Below are positions 25,132-34,391 of a stretch of DNA of 57,395 bases, in pieces. The stretch is from Bacteroidota bacterium (GTDB lineage: Bacteria; Bacteroidota; Bacteroidia; Bacteroidales; Prolixibacteraceae), in contig JAHEYU010000003.1 in the NCBI GenBank assembly GCA_023251435.1, forward strand, positions 196,675-254,069, written 5' to 3'. Made by a program: the position numbers and the translations under genes. The first letter of the stretch is position 1. Each line of letters begins with the position of its first letter. The notes under the pieces are model-generated. The model did no database searches, was not told where the DNA came from, and saw nothing but the letters and a program-made list of their open reading frames with translations.

Positions 25132-26205
25132 TTATAGGTGATTTATCCTGTTCAGTAAATAATGATCGGCCAAAACGATGGCTGCCATTGATTCCACAAT
25201 CGGAACAGCACGAGGTAAAACACAAGGATCGTGACGGCCTTTGGGATTTATTACGACCTCATTTTCAGCACGATCAACAGTATTTTGTTCTTTTAGTAAA
25301 GTGGCAATTGGTTTAAAGGCAACATTGAAGTAGATGTCTTCGCCATTTGAAATGCCGCCCTGTATTCCTCCTGAATGGTTCGTTTTTGTGCGGACACCTT
25401 TGTCAGTTTTGATAAAAACATCGTTGTGCTCCGATCCCGACAAACGAGTTCCCTCGAATCCGGAACCATACTCAAAACCCTTTACAGCATTGATTCCCAA
25501 CATTGCAAAGCCTAAATCAGCATGAAGTTTGTTAAAAACCGGTTCGCCCCAACCGGCAGGAACTCCGGTAATGACCCCGGTTACAATTCCGCCAACAGTA
25601 TCGTGGTCTCTGCCTGCTTCTTCGATACGGGCAATCATTCGCTCGGCTGTTTCCAATTCCGGACAACGAACAATATTTGTTTCGGTTTGGCTTAAATCTA
25701 ATTCAGTATAAGGTTTTCCCAATTCAATTTCGCCAACTCTCGAAACAAAAGCCTGAATTGAAACACCGGCATTTTTTAGGAGTAATTTTGCGACAGCTCC
25801 AGCAACAACGCGGGCAATGGTTTCGCGTGCCGATGAACGACCTCCGCCACGATGGTCGCGGGTTCCGTATTTTTGTATGTAAGTATAATCAGCATGAGAA
25901 GGGCGAAAGACATCCTTCAGATCATTGTAATCAGCCGAATGTTGATCTTTGTTCCGAACCAAGAAACCAATGGGTGTGCCCTGCGTTTTTCCTTCAAAAA
26001 CTCCGGATAAAAATTCAACCTGATCGCTTTCGTCGCGTTGAGTGGTGATTTTTGACTGTCCTGGTTTGCGACGGTCCAATTCGTTCTGAATGAAGTTAAT
26101 GTCGATTTCGAGACCGGCCGGGCAACCATCAATAATTCCACCGATTGCCTTTCCGTGTGATTCGCCAAAAGAAGTTAACCTGAAAATCTGTCCAAAGCTG
26201 TTCAT
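25132..26205 (-). CDS. aroC: Chorismate synthase
   Basis: A 357-aa AroC starting [18 protein letters not shown], the universal family start. Conserved signatures are present: [35 protein letters not shown], and the C-terminal [19 protein letters not shown]. It converts 5-enolpyruvylshikimate-3-phosphate to chorismate with reduced FMN, the last shared step of aromatic amino acid synthesis. Length is typical. No other shikimate genes are adjacent. Confidence 0.98.
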   Translation of the reverse strand: MNSFGQIFRLTSFGESHGKAIGGIIDGCPAGLEIDINFIQNELDRRKPGQSKITTQRDESDQVEFLSGVFEGKTQGTPIGFLVRNKDQHSADYNDLKDVFRPSHADYTYIQKYGTRDHRGGGRSSARETIARVVAGAVAKLLLKNAGVSIQAFVSRVGEIELGKPYTELDLSQTETNIVRCPELETAERMIARIEEAGRDHDTVGGIVTGVITGVPAGWGEPVFNKLHADLGFAMLGINAVKGFEYGSGFEGTRLSGSEHNDVFIKTDKGVRTKTNHSGGIQGGISNGEDIYFNVAFKPIATLLKEQNTVDRAENEVVINPKGRHDPCVLPRAVPIVESMAAIVLADHYLLNRINHL

Positions 26206-26235
26206 GCTGACAAAAATGAGATTTATAAAAACTAA

Positions 26236-26274
26236 AAATGTTGTTTCAAAATACGAAATTCTGAAACAACATTT
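26236..26274 (-). terminator. Intrinsic terminator of slyD
   Basis: A perfect 13-bp stem (AAATGTTGTTTCA/TGAAACAACATTT) with a 13-nt loop, followed on the minus strand by a T-rich stretch. It lies 30 bp after the slyD stop and 31 bp before aroC. Confidence 0.75.
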
Positions 26275-26303
26275 AAAAGATATTTGATTGTGCTATTTGC
26301 TGA

Positions 26304-26900
26304 TTAGCAACCACATCCGCAACTTCCGTTGCTTTCGGTGCCGCAACCACCATCACCACAGCCTTCGTCTCCGCATCCGCCATCGCCACAACCACCGCTT
26401 CCGCAGCCACAACCACCACCACCTAAAGTAGCAGCAATTTCTTCGTCGGTTGCTTCTCTCACTTCCAGAATTTCACCTTTGAAGAATAAATTTTCTCCGG
26501 CAAGTGGGTGATTGAAGTCCATTTTTACGATATCGTCGGTAATTTCCATTACCAAGCCGTTCAAACGTTGTCCGCTTGTGCTCATCATCGGAACAGTATT
26601 ACCAACTGCAACAATCTCGTTATCAAATTCACCTTCAATAATAAAAAGATGTTTTGGGAGGTCAACAATGGCATTTTCGTCCAGTTCTCCGTAAGCATCA
26701 ACATCATTCAAGCTAATTTGAAACGGATTACCAGCTTCAAAACCTTCCAGCTCCGATTCGAATTTTGGAAGCATTAATCCTGTGCCAAACACAAAACTCA
26801 ATGGTTTCTCGCTGGTTGCCTGCTCAATCAATTCGCCTTCAGCATCATCGTAATGAAGATCGTATGTCAGTGAAACCATTTTGTTTTTACCTATTTTCAT
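26304..26900 (-). CDS. slyD: SlyD-type FKBP peptidyl-prolyl isomerase with Cys/Gly-rich metal-binding tail
   Basis: A 198-aa protein. Residues about 1-155 are an FKBP domain with the insert-in-flap chaperone domain of SlyD (KNKMVSLTYDLHYDDAEGELIEQ, GLMLPKFESELEGF, MDFNHPLAGENLFF). The tail (about 158-198) is a run of GCGCG, GGCGDGG and SCGCGC units with many cysteines, replacing the His-rich tail of E. coli SlyD and suited to Ni or Zn binding. It works as a cytosolic prolyl isomerase/chaperone, possibly in nickel delivery. Confidence 0.92.
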   Translation of the reverse strand: MKIGKNKMVSLTYDLHYDDAEGELIEQATSEKPLSFVFGTGLMLPKFESELEGFEAGNPFQISLNDVDAYGELDENAIVDLPKHLFIIEGEFDNEIVAVGNTVPMMSTSGQRLNGLVMEITDDIVKMDFNHPLAGENLFFKGEILEVREATDEEIAATLGGGGCGCGSGGCGDGGCGDEGCGDGGCGTESNGSCGCGC

Positions 26901-27039
26901 AGCTTTCTGTTTAAATTTTAATTTTTAATAATTGTACAAAGAAATAAAATAAGTGGATAATACAAAAAGTATCCTCTTATTCCTTTTCGATTGTTAAGGA
27001 TAACATCAGAAACGTAGATTGGTTTATTTTCAATTTCAG

Positions 27040-28653
27040 TTATTTCTTCAGTAATCTGGTTGTAACCTGGTTTCCTCCTTCAATAATTTGGATGAAATAA
27101 ACTCCTGATTTAAGATTATTCAATCCGTAAATTATCTGGTTATTCGAAATGTTAAGGTATTCGTTTATCTTTTGTCCCGAAATATCAGAAATGACGACAT
27201 GGGCATTTCCTTTTATTCCAGAAATAATAACTTGATCTTCAAATGGATTTGGATAAACGGAAGCATGTATTTGCCGGATATCCGTAGTTGAAGTCGGTAT
27301 CTCGCGGTTTAGGTTATCAATACAGAAATAGCCGGGAGTATTCATTCCCCAATTGCCGTTATCTGACGAGCGCAACGAAAATTCGAGTCTGGAAATACGG
27401 CCCAGTTTTTTGAGATCTACCCATTTCCAGGTATCCAAAATGTAATCGTTTGAGTTGATATCGTATCCAAAATCAGCCAAAAATATTTCAGCTTTACCGG
27501 TCGATTTCTTATAAGAATCAAATCCTTCGATATTCAGAATTAAATAATCCTCGTCGTTTCCACTTTTGCCACCAAATTTCTTCGAAAATGCGTCTCCGTT
27601 TTTCATCGAAAGGTATGCGTAAGTGCTGTTTGTTACGTACAATCCTGAAATGATGGTATCTTTAAATAAGATGGTAGAAACCGGATTAGGATAGACAACA
27701 GCATAAGCCGGAGTTCCGGCAACACCTTTTCCGGTAATAGCACTATATTGATTTTCATAACCAGGAGTCGTCACATCGGTTTTTTCAGAAACTGCAAAGC
27801 CCGACCAGCTGTTCCACGCTTGATTGAACTCGTTTAAAAGCCTGAAATTACCGCTTAAAAAGCTACCTGTGCCATCGCTTCCGTTGTAATATCCCGATCC
27901 GCCAAGGTTAACATTTTCGAAACCGGCATAAGTCACCGGTTGATAGTTGAATGGTCTTTCTCCGTTCAAATCGTCCATGCAGAAATAACCGGGTGTATTC
28001 ATAAACCCAAAACTATTGTCGCTCGAACTTAGGCTAAAGCGCAATCTGTGAGCTTCTTTCAGTTTACTTAAATCTACCCATGTCCAGGTGTTTAGAATGT
28101 AATCTTTCGAATTGTCGGCAAATCGGAAATCGGCCAGATAAAAATCAAGCGAATTAACAGGCTCACCATTTTCGTTCAAAGCTTCAATCTTCAATTTGAA
28201 AAAGTCAGGATCATTACCTGTTTCGCCACCAAATTTTTTGGAGAATTGATCTCCGTTTTTCATTGAAAGATAGGCGTAGGTTGAATTTGTTACATAAAAC
28301 CCGCTGATTTTTGTTGCTGATTTAAAATTAGCTTCCGCAGATGGAGAAGGGTAGCAGACAGCGTAACTAGCGCTTCCTTCGTAGCCTTTTCCTGCAATTG
28401 CACTATACTGGTTGCCATATCCGGCAGTTATAACATCGGTCGTGTTAGAATAGGCAAAACCGCTCCAATAGTTCCAATCTTTGTTATACAAATTGAAGAA
28501 GGTGATATCGCCACTTTTAAAACTTCCGGATTGATCCGATCCGTTCCAGAAACTTTCCGGAGAAAGAAATAAATCGTCGAATTTGGCAACCGGCTGCGCA
28601 ACTGTGGTAAATGCAAAAAATGTGGCAATTATTGCCAGGTAGATGTGTTTCAT
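27040..28653 (-). CDS. Tandem DUF4465 protein with T9SS sorting domain, cobalamin-regulated
   Basis: A 537-aa exported protein: signal peptide (1-19), two DUF4465 domains (about 22-240 and 243-450) that repeat SxWNGSDxxGSFxSG, WSGFAxSxxTDV, NQYSAIxGKG, YVTNSTYAYLSMKNGD and MNTPGYFC(M/I)D, then a type A T9SS sorting domain (about 462-537, VYPNPFEDQ to GVYFIQIIEGG). DUF4465 is, from memory, the family of the Bacteroides surface B12-binding protein BtuH. A full cobalamin riboswitch precedes the gene, supporting a role in surface capture of cobamides. Unlike BtuH, export here would be by T9SS rather than as a lipoprotein. Confidence 0.85.
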   Translation of the reverse strand: MKHIYLAIIATFFAFTTVAQPVAKFDDLFLSPESFWNGSDQSGSFKSGDITFFNLYNKDWNYWSGFAYSNTTDVITAGYGNQYSAIAGKGYEGSASYAVCYPSPSAEANFKSATKISGFYVTNSTYAYLSMKNGDQFSKKFGGETGNDPDFFKLKIEALNENGEPVNSLDFYLADFRFADNSKDYILNTWTWVDLSKLKEAHRLRFSLSSSDNSFGFMNTPGYFCMDDLNGERPFNYQPVTYAGFENVNLGGSGYYNGSDGTGSFLSGNFRLLNEFNQAWNSWSGFAVSEKTDVTTPGYENQYSAITGKGVAGTPAYAVVYPNPVSTILFKDTIISGLYVTNSTYAYLSMKNGDAFSKKFGGKSGNDEDYLILNIEGFDSYKKSTGKAEIFLADFGYDINSNDYILDTWKWVDLKKLGRISRLEFSLRSSDNGNWGMNTPGYFCIDNLNREIPTSTTDIRQIHASVYPNPFEDQVIISGIKGNAHVVISDISGQKINEYLNISNNQIIYGLNNLKSGVYFIQIIEGGNQVTTRLLKK

Positions 28654-28767
28654 TATGTAATAATTTTGAATGGTTTCAAAACAATTACAATACGCAAAAC
28701 TGCTGAAATAACCTTGTGAATATGCTTTGGGTTACTCCAAGCTTTTTCTCCCGAAAGCTTTGAATAT

Positions 28768-28920
28768 TGTATCACGAAATGGCAGGTCTTCTGGCTCACT
28801 CCATTTTTGCGGCCTTCCCATCCCGGTTTAGCGGTACAGTGGCGTGAGTTGCAAAAATTCATCAGAGTTTACAGCTGCGGGTACAGCTCCGGATTTTAAC
28901 CGGATTCCCTCTTGATACTC
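28768..28920 (-). promoter_or_regulatory. Cobalamin (AdoCbl) riboswitch
   Basis: On the minus strand the hallmark elements appear in order: GGGAATCCGGT and AAATCCGGAGCTGTACCCGC, the B12-box core GCCACTG (28838-28844), GGGAAGGC, and finally AGCCAGAAGACCTGCC (28781-28796). GTATCA/TGATAC can pair as the closing stem. It lies 115 nt before the DUF4465 gene. The downstream AAGCTT...AAGCTT hairpin probably belongs to the expression platform. Cobalamin is expected to turn the gene off. Confidence 0.95.
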
Positions 28921-29029
28921 GAAAAAAGTATCACCAATTCGGTGGCTAAGATAAGGCAAAATCGAATTCAGGAATGGATTCGACGAAAAAAATATTAGCT
29001 AAAAATGTTAATCGGTTAGATTACTGAAG

Positions 29030-29536
29030 TCACAGAGTAACCAGTCGTGCAGTTTTAAAAGTATAATATTTCTGAACAAAGTAGCTGTAAATTACTACGA
29101 TAACTGTAGTGATAATTTTTGAAAGCGTTGGCCAAAGTCCTCCAAATTCGACCAAAAGTTTGAGGAAAATATAATTCAGGAAAATTGATCCAGAAACTGA
29201 TAACATATAACGAATCAGTTGAATACGACCACGAATCTCGGAGTTAGTAAAGGTGATGTACCGGGCAAAAAGAAAGCCGGTAAAGAAAGTGATCGGAAAT
29301 ACAATTAGAAAAGCGGCAATGTGCGGACTGATCGAAACAATTTGCAGATCAATGAGTCGCTTGTCGAGAACGAAATTGTAGCAGAAAAAATAGAGAAAAA
29401 TATCGAGCATCGTATTAAACCCACCAGTAGCGGCATATCTGAATGTTTCCTGTGGAATGATTGTCTGAAAAGGGGTATAAAAAAAATCAATTATCTGAAT
29501 GATTATAGATCTCAGGTACTTTGCCACTTTTGCCAT
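29030..29536 (-). CDS. GtrA-family membrane protein
   Basis: A 168-aa protein with four hydrophobic helices and the GtrA signatures FRYAATGGFNTMLDIFLYF, FARYITFTNSEIRG and YFVQKYYTFK. GtrA proteins are thought to move or support lipid-linked sugars across the membrane for surface glycan modification. It is monocistronic; no glycosyltransferase neighbour is present. Confidence 0.88.
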   Translation of the reverse strand: MAKVAKYLRSIIIQIIDFFYTPFQTIIPQETFRYAATGGFNTMLDIFLYFFCYNFVLDKRLIDLQIVSISPHIAAFLIVFPITFFTGFLFARYITFTNSEIRGRIQLIRYMLSVSGSIFLNYIFLKLLVEFGGLWPTLSKIITTVIVVIYSYFVQKYYTFKTARLVTL

Positions 29537-29688
29537 AAATCAGAATAAATTAAGCTAAACCCATTTGTTCGTATGGCAAATATCGAAAATGCCAGTTGAT
29601 CAAATAACAGTTTTTGGTTTTTACTGCAAAATAAAGAGAAAAGATTGAAAAATGAATCGGGGATAGTAAAATATGTATAAAAACTAAA

Positions 29689-32625
29689 TTATGCTTTCGG
29701 ATTCTTCAGAAATGGCATTTTGGCCATCTTTTCCACTTCGAGGCTTGGGAAGCCAAATTCTTCAACCACCTTACCCAAAATCAAATAAATTCCATCGCCA
29801 CGGAAAGGATAATTTTTCAGCGATGGAGGAAAGTGCACCGTATCGAAAAATTCGCCTTGCACATCGGTGAATGTGCCAAAGTGCATGATTTCTCCACGAA
29901 CAGTGCGTACATATTTGATAGTCACCAAACGACCCAGCATTCGCACTGTACGCCCTAAATTACTCATCATTTGCATGGAAGTTATTTCGCCCCTGAACCT
30001 GGTTTCGAGCATATCAAAAGCAGTCATCGAAACCGGAAAACCGATCAGCTCAATTTCGTCCCAGGCATCGCCCAAAACCGACTGTTCCAGTTGGGGAAGG
30101 ACGAATTCGCGTGGCGCTGCTTCGAACAAAGCCCGGTTTTTTGCCACCGGAACAGTTTTATTCAGTAGCATGTGAGCTTTCCACAAAAGTTCGGCTTTGG
30201 ATGTTCGGGTGAAATGAAATGCGCCCAACCGGATCAAAATAATCAATTGCTCTTTCGTAATGGCTGTTCGTTCAATAAAATCAGAAAGAGAACCAAATTC
30301 TCCGTTTTGCTGCCGTTCGTTTAGTATTACCGAAATGACCGACTGTTCAAGGTTCTGAACATGCACAAATCCTGTGAAAATAGTTTTGCCAATAATTCGG
30401 GTTTCACTCCGGCTTTGGTTTACACAGGGCAGTTCGATGTGGGCGCCGCAACGCTGTGCCTCATTAAAATACACCCAGGTGCGGTAAAACCCGCCGAAAT
30501 TATTGATTACGGCCACCATAAATTCGAGCGGATAATGCGATTTCAGAAATAAACTCTGAAAACTTTCGACCGCATACGATGCCGAATGTGCCTTCGAAAA
30601 CGAATAACCTGCAAACGATTCGATCTGACGCCACACCTCGCGGGTAACGTCTTCTGAATAACCCCGTTCCCGACAATTGCTAAAATACCTGTCGACGATC
30701 CGCTGAAACTCAACTTTGGAGCGGAATTTTCCGCTCATAGCGCGGCGCAGCACGTCGGCTTCGGCCAGGTCGAGTCCGGCAAAATGATGTGCTACTTTTA
30801 TTACATCTTCCTGATAAACCATCACCCCATAAGTTTCTTCCAATTGATCCTTCATTATAGGATGTAAATATTGGATTGACTGTGGATTGTGAAACCGTTG
30901 AATGTACTGTTTCATCATTCCCGATTTGGCTACTCCGGGCCGGATGATGGAACTGGCAGCCACCAGCGACAAGTAATTGTCGCAATGCAATTTGGTGAGC
31001 AAACCGCGCATGGCCGGACTTTCAATATAAAAACAACCATTGGTTTCGGCTGTCCGCAACTGTAATTTGACCTGCTCGTCCTGAAAGAATTGCTCAACCT
31101 GATGCACATCCACCACTTCACCCCGGTTTTCGCGGATGATATCCACCGCTTCTTTGATGTGCCCGATACCTCGCTGGCTGAGAATATCCAGTTTTTCGAA
31201 GCCCAGAAATTCGGCCATGTACATGTCCCATTGGGTTGTCGGGAAACCCTTGGGTGGTAAATCGAGCGCGGTGTAGTAGGTGAGGGGTTCTTCCGAAATC
31301 AGGATTCCACCGGCATGGATGCTTCGCAGATTCGGGAAGTCAACCATTTTTTCGGAAATCGTTTTGATCAGTCTGGTGATTTTATTTGAATTTCGGTCAT
31401 CGTTCGGATTGTCAACCAGAGAATCAATTTCTTCTTTTGGAAGACCAAAGACTTTACCCAGCTCGCGATAAATGGAACGGTCTTTAAACGTGGAAGTTGC
31501 GCCTAGTAAAGCCACATGATTACGTCCGTAGCGCTTAAAAATATATTCCTGAATTTGCTCGCGGTCGCGCCACGAATAATCGATGTCGAAATCGGGTGGA
31601 CTGCTGCGTTTCGGGTTCAGGAATCGCTCAAAGTAAAGGTTTAGTTTAATGGGGTCAACATCTGTGATTTTCAGACAGTAAGCAACAATGCTGTTGGCTC
31701 CGCTTCCGCGCCCAACATGGTAAAATCCGCAAGATATGCCGTAACGAACAATGTCCCAGGCAATCAGAAAATACGACGAAAAATTCAATTTTTCAATGAT
31801 TTCCAGTTCGTGGCGAATTCGTTTATGGGCTTCAATATTGTCGATTCCATAACGGTAAACCATGCCGTCGAGGGCTAGCCGTTCAAGCAAATGCTTGTCT
31901 TCGTAAGCCGAATGGGTAAATATTTTTTTGTTCTTGATTACCTTAAATTCGAAGCTGATGCTACAGGCGTTCATTATTTTTTCGGTATTCAGAATAATCT
32001 CCGGATGATTTTTGAACTGGTTTGCCAGATTCTGATAGTCCATGATTTCCATATCGTCGGTAAACTGATTTTCCAAAAGTTTTGTAATCAGTACGTTGTG
32101 ATCGATGGCCCGAAGGGTTTTATGCAGAAACTGGCCTTCCTGATTTTTATTTGTAACAGGTTGCCAAACAACCAGTTTTTCCGGGTATTTGCGATATTCG
32201 GAGGTCAGCAGTTTATTGATTTGTTTGGCTTTGATTCCGGTAAATTCATTTTCGCGCAGTTCTTCGGGCAATTTTCTTCCGAAGGGGTAAATCACAAACA
32301 CCTGCTTAAATTCCGGAGCATCTGCAGGATAGGACTTTTCCTGAAGATTGTGCTCTGTTTGCCAGTCGTTCAGTTCTTTCAGGCCTTCGCGGTTTTGGGC
32401 CAGACCAATATATAGCAGGTCATCTCCATTACGAAACTCGCATCCGGCAATGGGTTTGATGCCTTTCTGCATTGCTTCTTTTACAAATTCAGGAATGCCC
32501 ATCGTGGTATTGATGTCGGTTAAGGCAATCGTTCCGACATTATTTTGAATGGCCAAATCGAGCAATTCGTTGATGCTGAGCGTGCCGTAGTGAAGGCTGT
32601 AGTAGGAGTGTGTATTCAGGTACAT
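29689..32625 (-). CDS. dnaE2: DNA polymerase III alpha subunit, short error-prone type
   Basis: A 978-aa C-family polymerase. It has an N-terminal PHP domain starting MYLNTHSYYSLHYGTLSINEL, a palm with PPDFDIDYSWRDR as the catalytic aspartate motif, the fingers and tandem HhH region, and a C-terminal OB domain (VRMLGRLVTIKYVRT). It is shorter than replicative DnaE (about 1160-1250 aa) and sits next to a Y-family polymerase and a LexA-like regulator, the pattern of ImuC/DnaE2 mutagenesis cassettes. The frame extends upstream to 32736, but that part is translated from palindromic repeats; MYLNTHS matches the family start. Confidence 0.88.
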   Translation of the reverse strand: MYLNTHSYYSLHYGTLSINELLDLAIQNNVGTIALTDINTTMGIPEFVKEAMQKGIKPIAGCEFRNGDDLLYIGLAQNREGLKELNDWQTEHNLQEKSYPADAPEFKQVFVIYPFGRKLPEELRENEFTGIKAKQINKLLTSEYRKYPEKLVVWQPVTNKNQEGQFLHKTLRAIDHNVLITKLLENQFTDDMEIMDYQNLANQFKNHPEIILNTEKIMNACSISFEFKVIKNKKIFTHSAYEDKHLLERLALDGMVYRYGIDNIEAHKRIRHELEIIEKLNFSSYFLIAWDIVRYGISCGFYHVGRGSGANSIVAYCLKITDVDPIKLNLYFERFLNPKRSSPPDFDIDYSWRDREQIQEYIFKRYGRNHVALLGATSTFKDRSIYRELGKVFGLPKEEIDSLVDNPNDDRNSNKITRLIKTISEKMVDFPNLRSIHAGGILISEEPLTYYTALDLPPKGFPTTQWDMYMAEFLGFEKLDILSQRGIGHIKEAVDIIRENRGEVVDVHQVEQFFQDEQVKLQLRTAETNGCFYIESPAMRGLLTKLHCDNYLSLVAASSIIRPGVAKSGMMKQYIQRFHNPQSIQYLHPIMKDQLEETYGVMVYQEDVIKVAHHFAGLDLAEADVLRRAMSGKFRSKVEFQRIVDRYFSNCRERGYSEDVTREVWRQIESFAGYSFSKAHSASYAVESFQSLFLKSHYPLEFMVAVINNFGGFYRTWVYFNEAQRCGAHIELPCVNQSRSETRIIGKTIFTGFVHVQNLEQSVISVILNERQQNGEFGSLSDFIERTAITKEQLIILIRLGAFHFTRTSKAELLWKAHMLLNKTVPVAKNRALFEAAPREFVLPQLEQSVLGDAWDEIELIGFPVSMTAFDMLETRFRGEITSMQMMSNLGRTVRMLGRLVTIKYVRTVRGEIMHFGTFTDVQGEFFDTVHFPPSLKNYPFRGDGIYLILGKVVEEFGFPSLEVEKMAKMPFLKNPKA

Positions 32626-32656
32626 GAGAAAATTCCAGGTTTCGTACGTCATTTTT

Positions 32657-32830
32657 AGGACTAAAGTCCTGTTCTTCTGTTGTCTCATGTCCGTCACATA
32701 AATGTGACAGCCTGTCCCGATTTTTATCGGGAGCAAAGGATACTGCTCTGATGATTCGTTGCGCGATATCCTTTGCCGTTGGCTTCAGCCAACGGACATA
32801 AAGTTCTTTATTCTGCTGGGGCTTTAGCCC
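32657..32830. repeat. Cluster of five small palindromes between dnaE2 and dinB
   Basis: Palindromes: AGGACT-aa-AGTCCT (32657-32670), GTCACAT-aa-ATGTGAC (32693-32708), CCCGAT-tttt-ATCGGG (32716-32731), CCGTTGGCT-tc-AGCCAACGG (32776-32795) and GGGCT-tt-AGCCC (32819-32830). The last overlaps the 3' end of dinB. They resemble REP-type elements and could limit read-through into dnaE2. Confidence 0.75.
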
Positions 32831-33998
32831 TTTTATCACTGGCACTCTTTTCAACTCCCGAAGCGCGGTGAATGGCGTCGGAGCCGTAACGCAGCCTGAT
32901 TTTATCCATCGACAGGTATAGTTTGATCAGTTTATCGTTGTTGTCGAACAGGTCCAGTTGCTGAACGCCGCCAATCAGTCCGCCCAGTTTAACGCCAATT
33001 AACCGGATGAGCATCCGTCGTTCATACAGTCGCCGGAACAATTCCAGTGCAGTGCTCATCAGTGTATGGTCGAACGAAGTGTAGGCAATCTTTTTTTGCA
33101 GCGTGTGCGTGTCGTAATTGGCATAACGGATTTTAACCGTAATCACCGATGTTAGTTTTTGCTTTTTTCGCATTTTGAAAGCAATTTTTTCGACCATCGC
33201 AATCAGTAAACGTTCGAGCATCTGAATATCAATGGTATCCGTTTCAAAAGTTCGTTCGGTGCTGATCGACTTTTCTTCAGAATAGGATACCACCGGTGTA
33301 AAATCAATGCCATTCGCCTTTTTCCAGATGTCAATTCCTGATTTTCCAAGCAGATTTTGCATCATTTCAGGAGGAATGCCACTCAAGGTATGAATGGTAA
33401 TCACACCCATTGATCGCAACAGATGATAGGTTTTATCGCCCACGCCCGGAATCTTTTTGATCGAAAGCGGATTCAGAAAAGGTTGCACCAGATCGCGCGG
33501 AACCTCTTTTTCGCCGTTTGGTTTCGCTTCGCCGGTAGCGATTTTCGAAACGGTTTTATTCACCGACAAACCGAACGAAATGGGTAGCCCGGTTTCAGAG
33601 ATGATTCGGTTTCGCAGTTCGTGCGCCCATTTGTAGCAGCCAATAAAGCGATCCATTCCCGAAATGTCGAGATAATGCTCGTCGATAGAGGCCTTTTCGT
33701 ACACAGGAGCGCAGTCGGCAATCACATCGGTTACCAATCGCGAGTATTTGGTGTACTGATCCATGTCTCCGCGAATAACGGTGGCATCGCGGCAGAGGTT
33801 CAGCGCCATCCGCATGGGCATGGCCGAATGAACGCCAAATCGTCGTGCTTCGTAACTGCAACTGGCAACTACACCACGATCGGAAAGTCCGCCAATAATA
33901 ACGGGTTTGCCGATTAATCCGGAATTCATGAGCCGTTCTACCGACACAAAAAAGGTGTCGAGATCGAGATGTACTATGGTGCTGTTTTGGATGTTCAT
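32808..33998 (-). CDS. dinB: Y-family DNA polymerase IV (DinB)
   Basis: A 396-aa translesion polymerase. Catalytic residues lie in VHLDLDTFFVSVE and SIDEHYLDIS. SYEARRFGVHSAMPMRMA is the family DNA-binding loop, and LLRSMGVITIHTLSGIPPE a helix-hairpin-helix. The clamp-binding motif QQLDLF is near residue 360. The last dozen codons (ending RAKAPAE) run into a REP-like palindrome, so the C-terminus may have been altered by repeat insertion. Partnered with dnaE2 downstream on the same strand, it would insert opposite lesions while DnaE2 extends. Confidence 0.95.
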   Translation of the reverse strand: MNIQNSTIVHLDLDTFFVSVERLMNSGLIGKPVIIGGLSDRGVVASCSYEARRFGVHSAMPMRMALNLCRDATVIRGDMDQYTKYSRLVTDVIADCAPVYEKASIDEHYLDISGMDRFIGCYKWAHELRNRIISETGLPISFGLSVNKTVSKIATGEAKPNGEKEVPRDLVQPFLNPLSIKKIPGVGDKTYHLLRSMGVITIHTLSGIPPEMMQNLLGKSGIDIWKKANGIDFTPVVSYSEEKSISTERTFETDTIDIQMLERLLIAMVEKIAFKMRKKQKLTSVITVKIRYANYDTHTLQKKIAYTSFDHTLMSTALELFRRLYERRMLIRLIGVKLGGLIGGVQQLDLFDNNDKLIKLYLSMDKIRLRYGSDAIHRASGVEKSASDKRAKAPAE

Positions 33999-34127
33999 GG
34001 TGTTTTATCGTTCCTGTGTTTTGGTTTTTTGTTTTTCCGATCCTGATTTTCGGGCCTGGTCAAATTTGCTTCTATTTTGTGATGATATTCAACCCTTTCA
34101 GGGCTGCTGGTGCACTTACTTCATTTT

Positions 34128-34269
34128 CCGTGGGTTTCACCCACGGTTATTCAGATTAAACCCTATTCAGGGTTTTTAGGTAGAAAAGTCCGAAGGACTT
34201 TAATTTGAATAACCTCCGGTTGCACCGGAGGCATACAAAACCATACAATCCAGAACCCCGAAGCGGGTT
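34128..34269. repeat. Cluster of REP-like palindromes upstream of dinB
   Basis: Five palindromes in 142 bp: CCGTGGGT-ttc-ACCCACGG (34128-34146), AAACCCT-attc-AGGGTTT (34158-34175), AAAGTCC-gaa-GGACTTT (34185-34201), CCTCCGGT-tgc-ACCGGAGG (34213-34231) and AACCC-cgaagc-GGGTT (34254-34269), with a shorter CCCT-ttc-AGGG at 34093-34103. No gene is visible in 33999-34391. Confidence 0.8.
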
Positions 34270-34330
34270 CAACATTCTTTATCAAAAAATTCCTTCAACT
34301 CTTGCATTTCAATTTCAATTTTGTATTTTT

Positions 34331-34370
34331 GATTGTAATTTAGTCAAAATTAACGATTGTAATTTAATCA
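34331..34370. promoter_or_regulatory. Candidate operator pair for the S24 regulator
   Basis: GATTGTAATTTAGTCA (34331-34346) and GATTGTAATTTAATCA (34355-34370) are direct repeats with one mismatch, 24 bp apart, each with dyad symmetry (GATT...AATC). They lie 22-61 bp upstream of the XRE-S24 gene, fitting autoregulation, and may also control dinB-dnaE2. Confidence 0.6.
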
Positions 34371-34391
34371 ATCAATTTTAAACTACCAAGC

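Noticed and set aside
25293-26168. Several 60-123-aa frames on both strands inside aroC
   Set aside because: They overlap a highly conserved gene and are composition shadows.
32626-32736. Longer DnaE2 N-terminus starting at 32736
   Set aside because: The extra codons come from REP-like palindromes and do not precede the PHP-domain start in the family.
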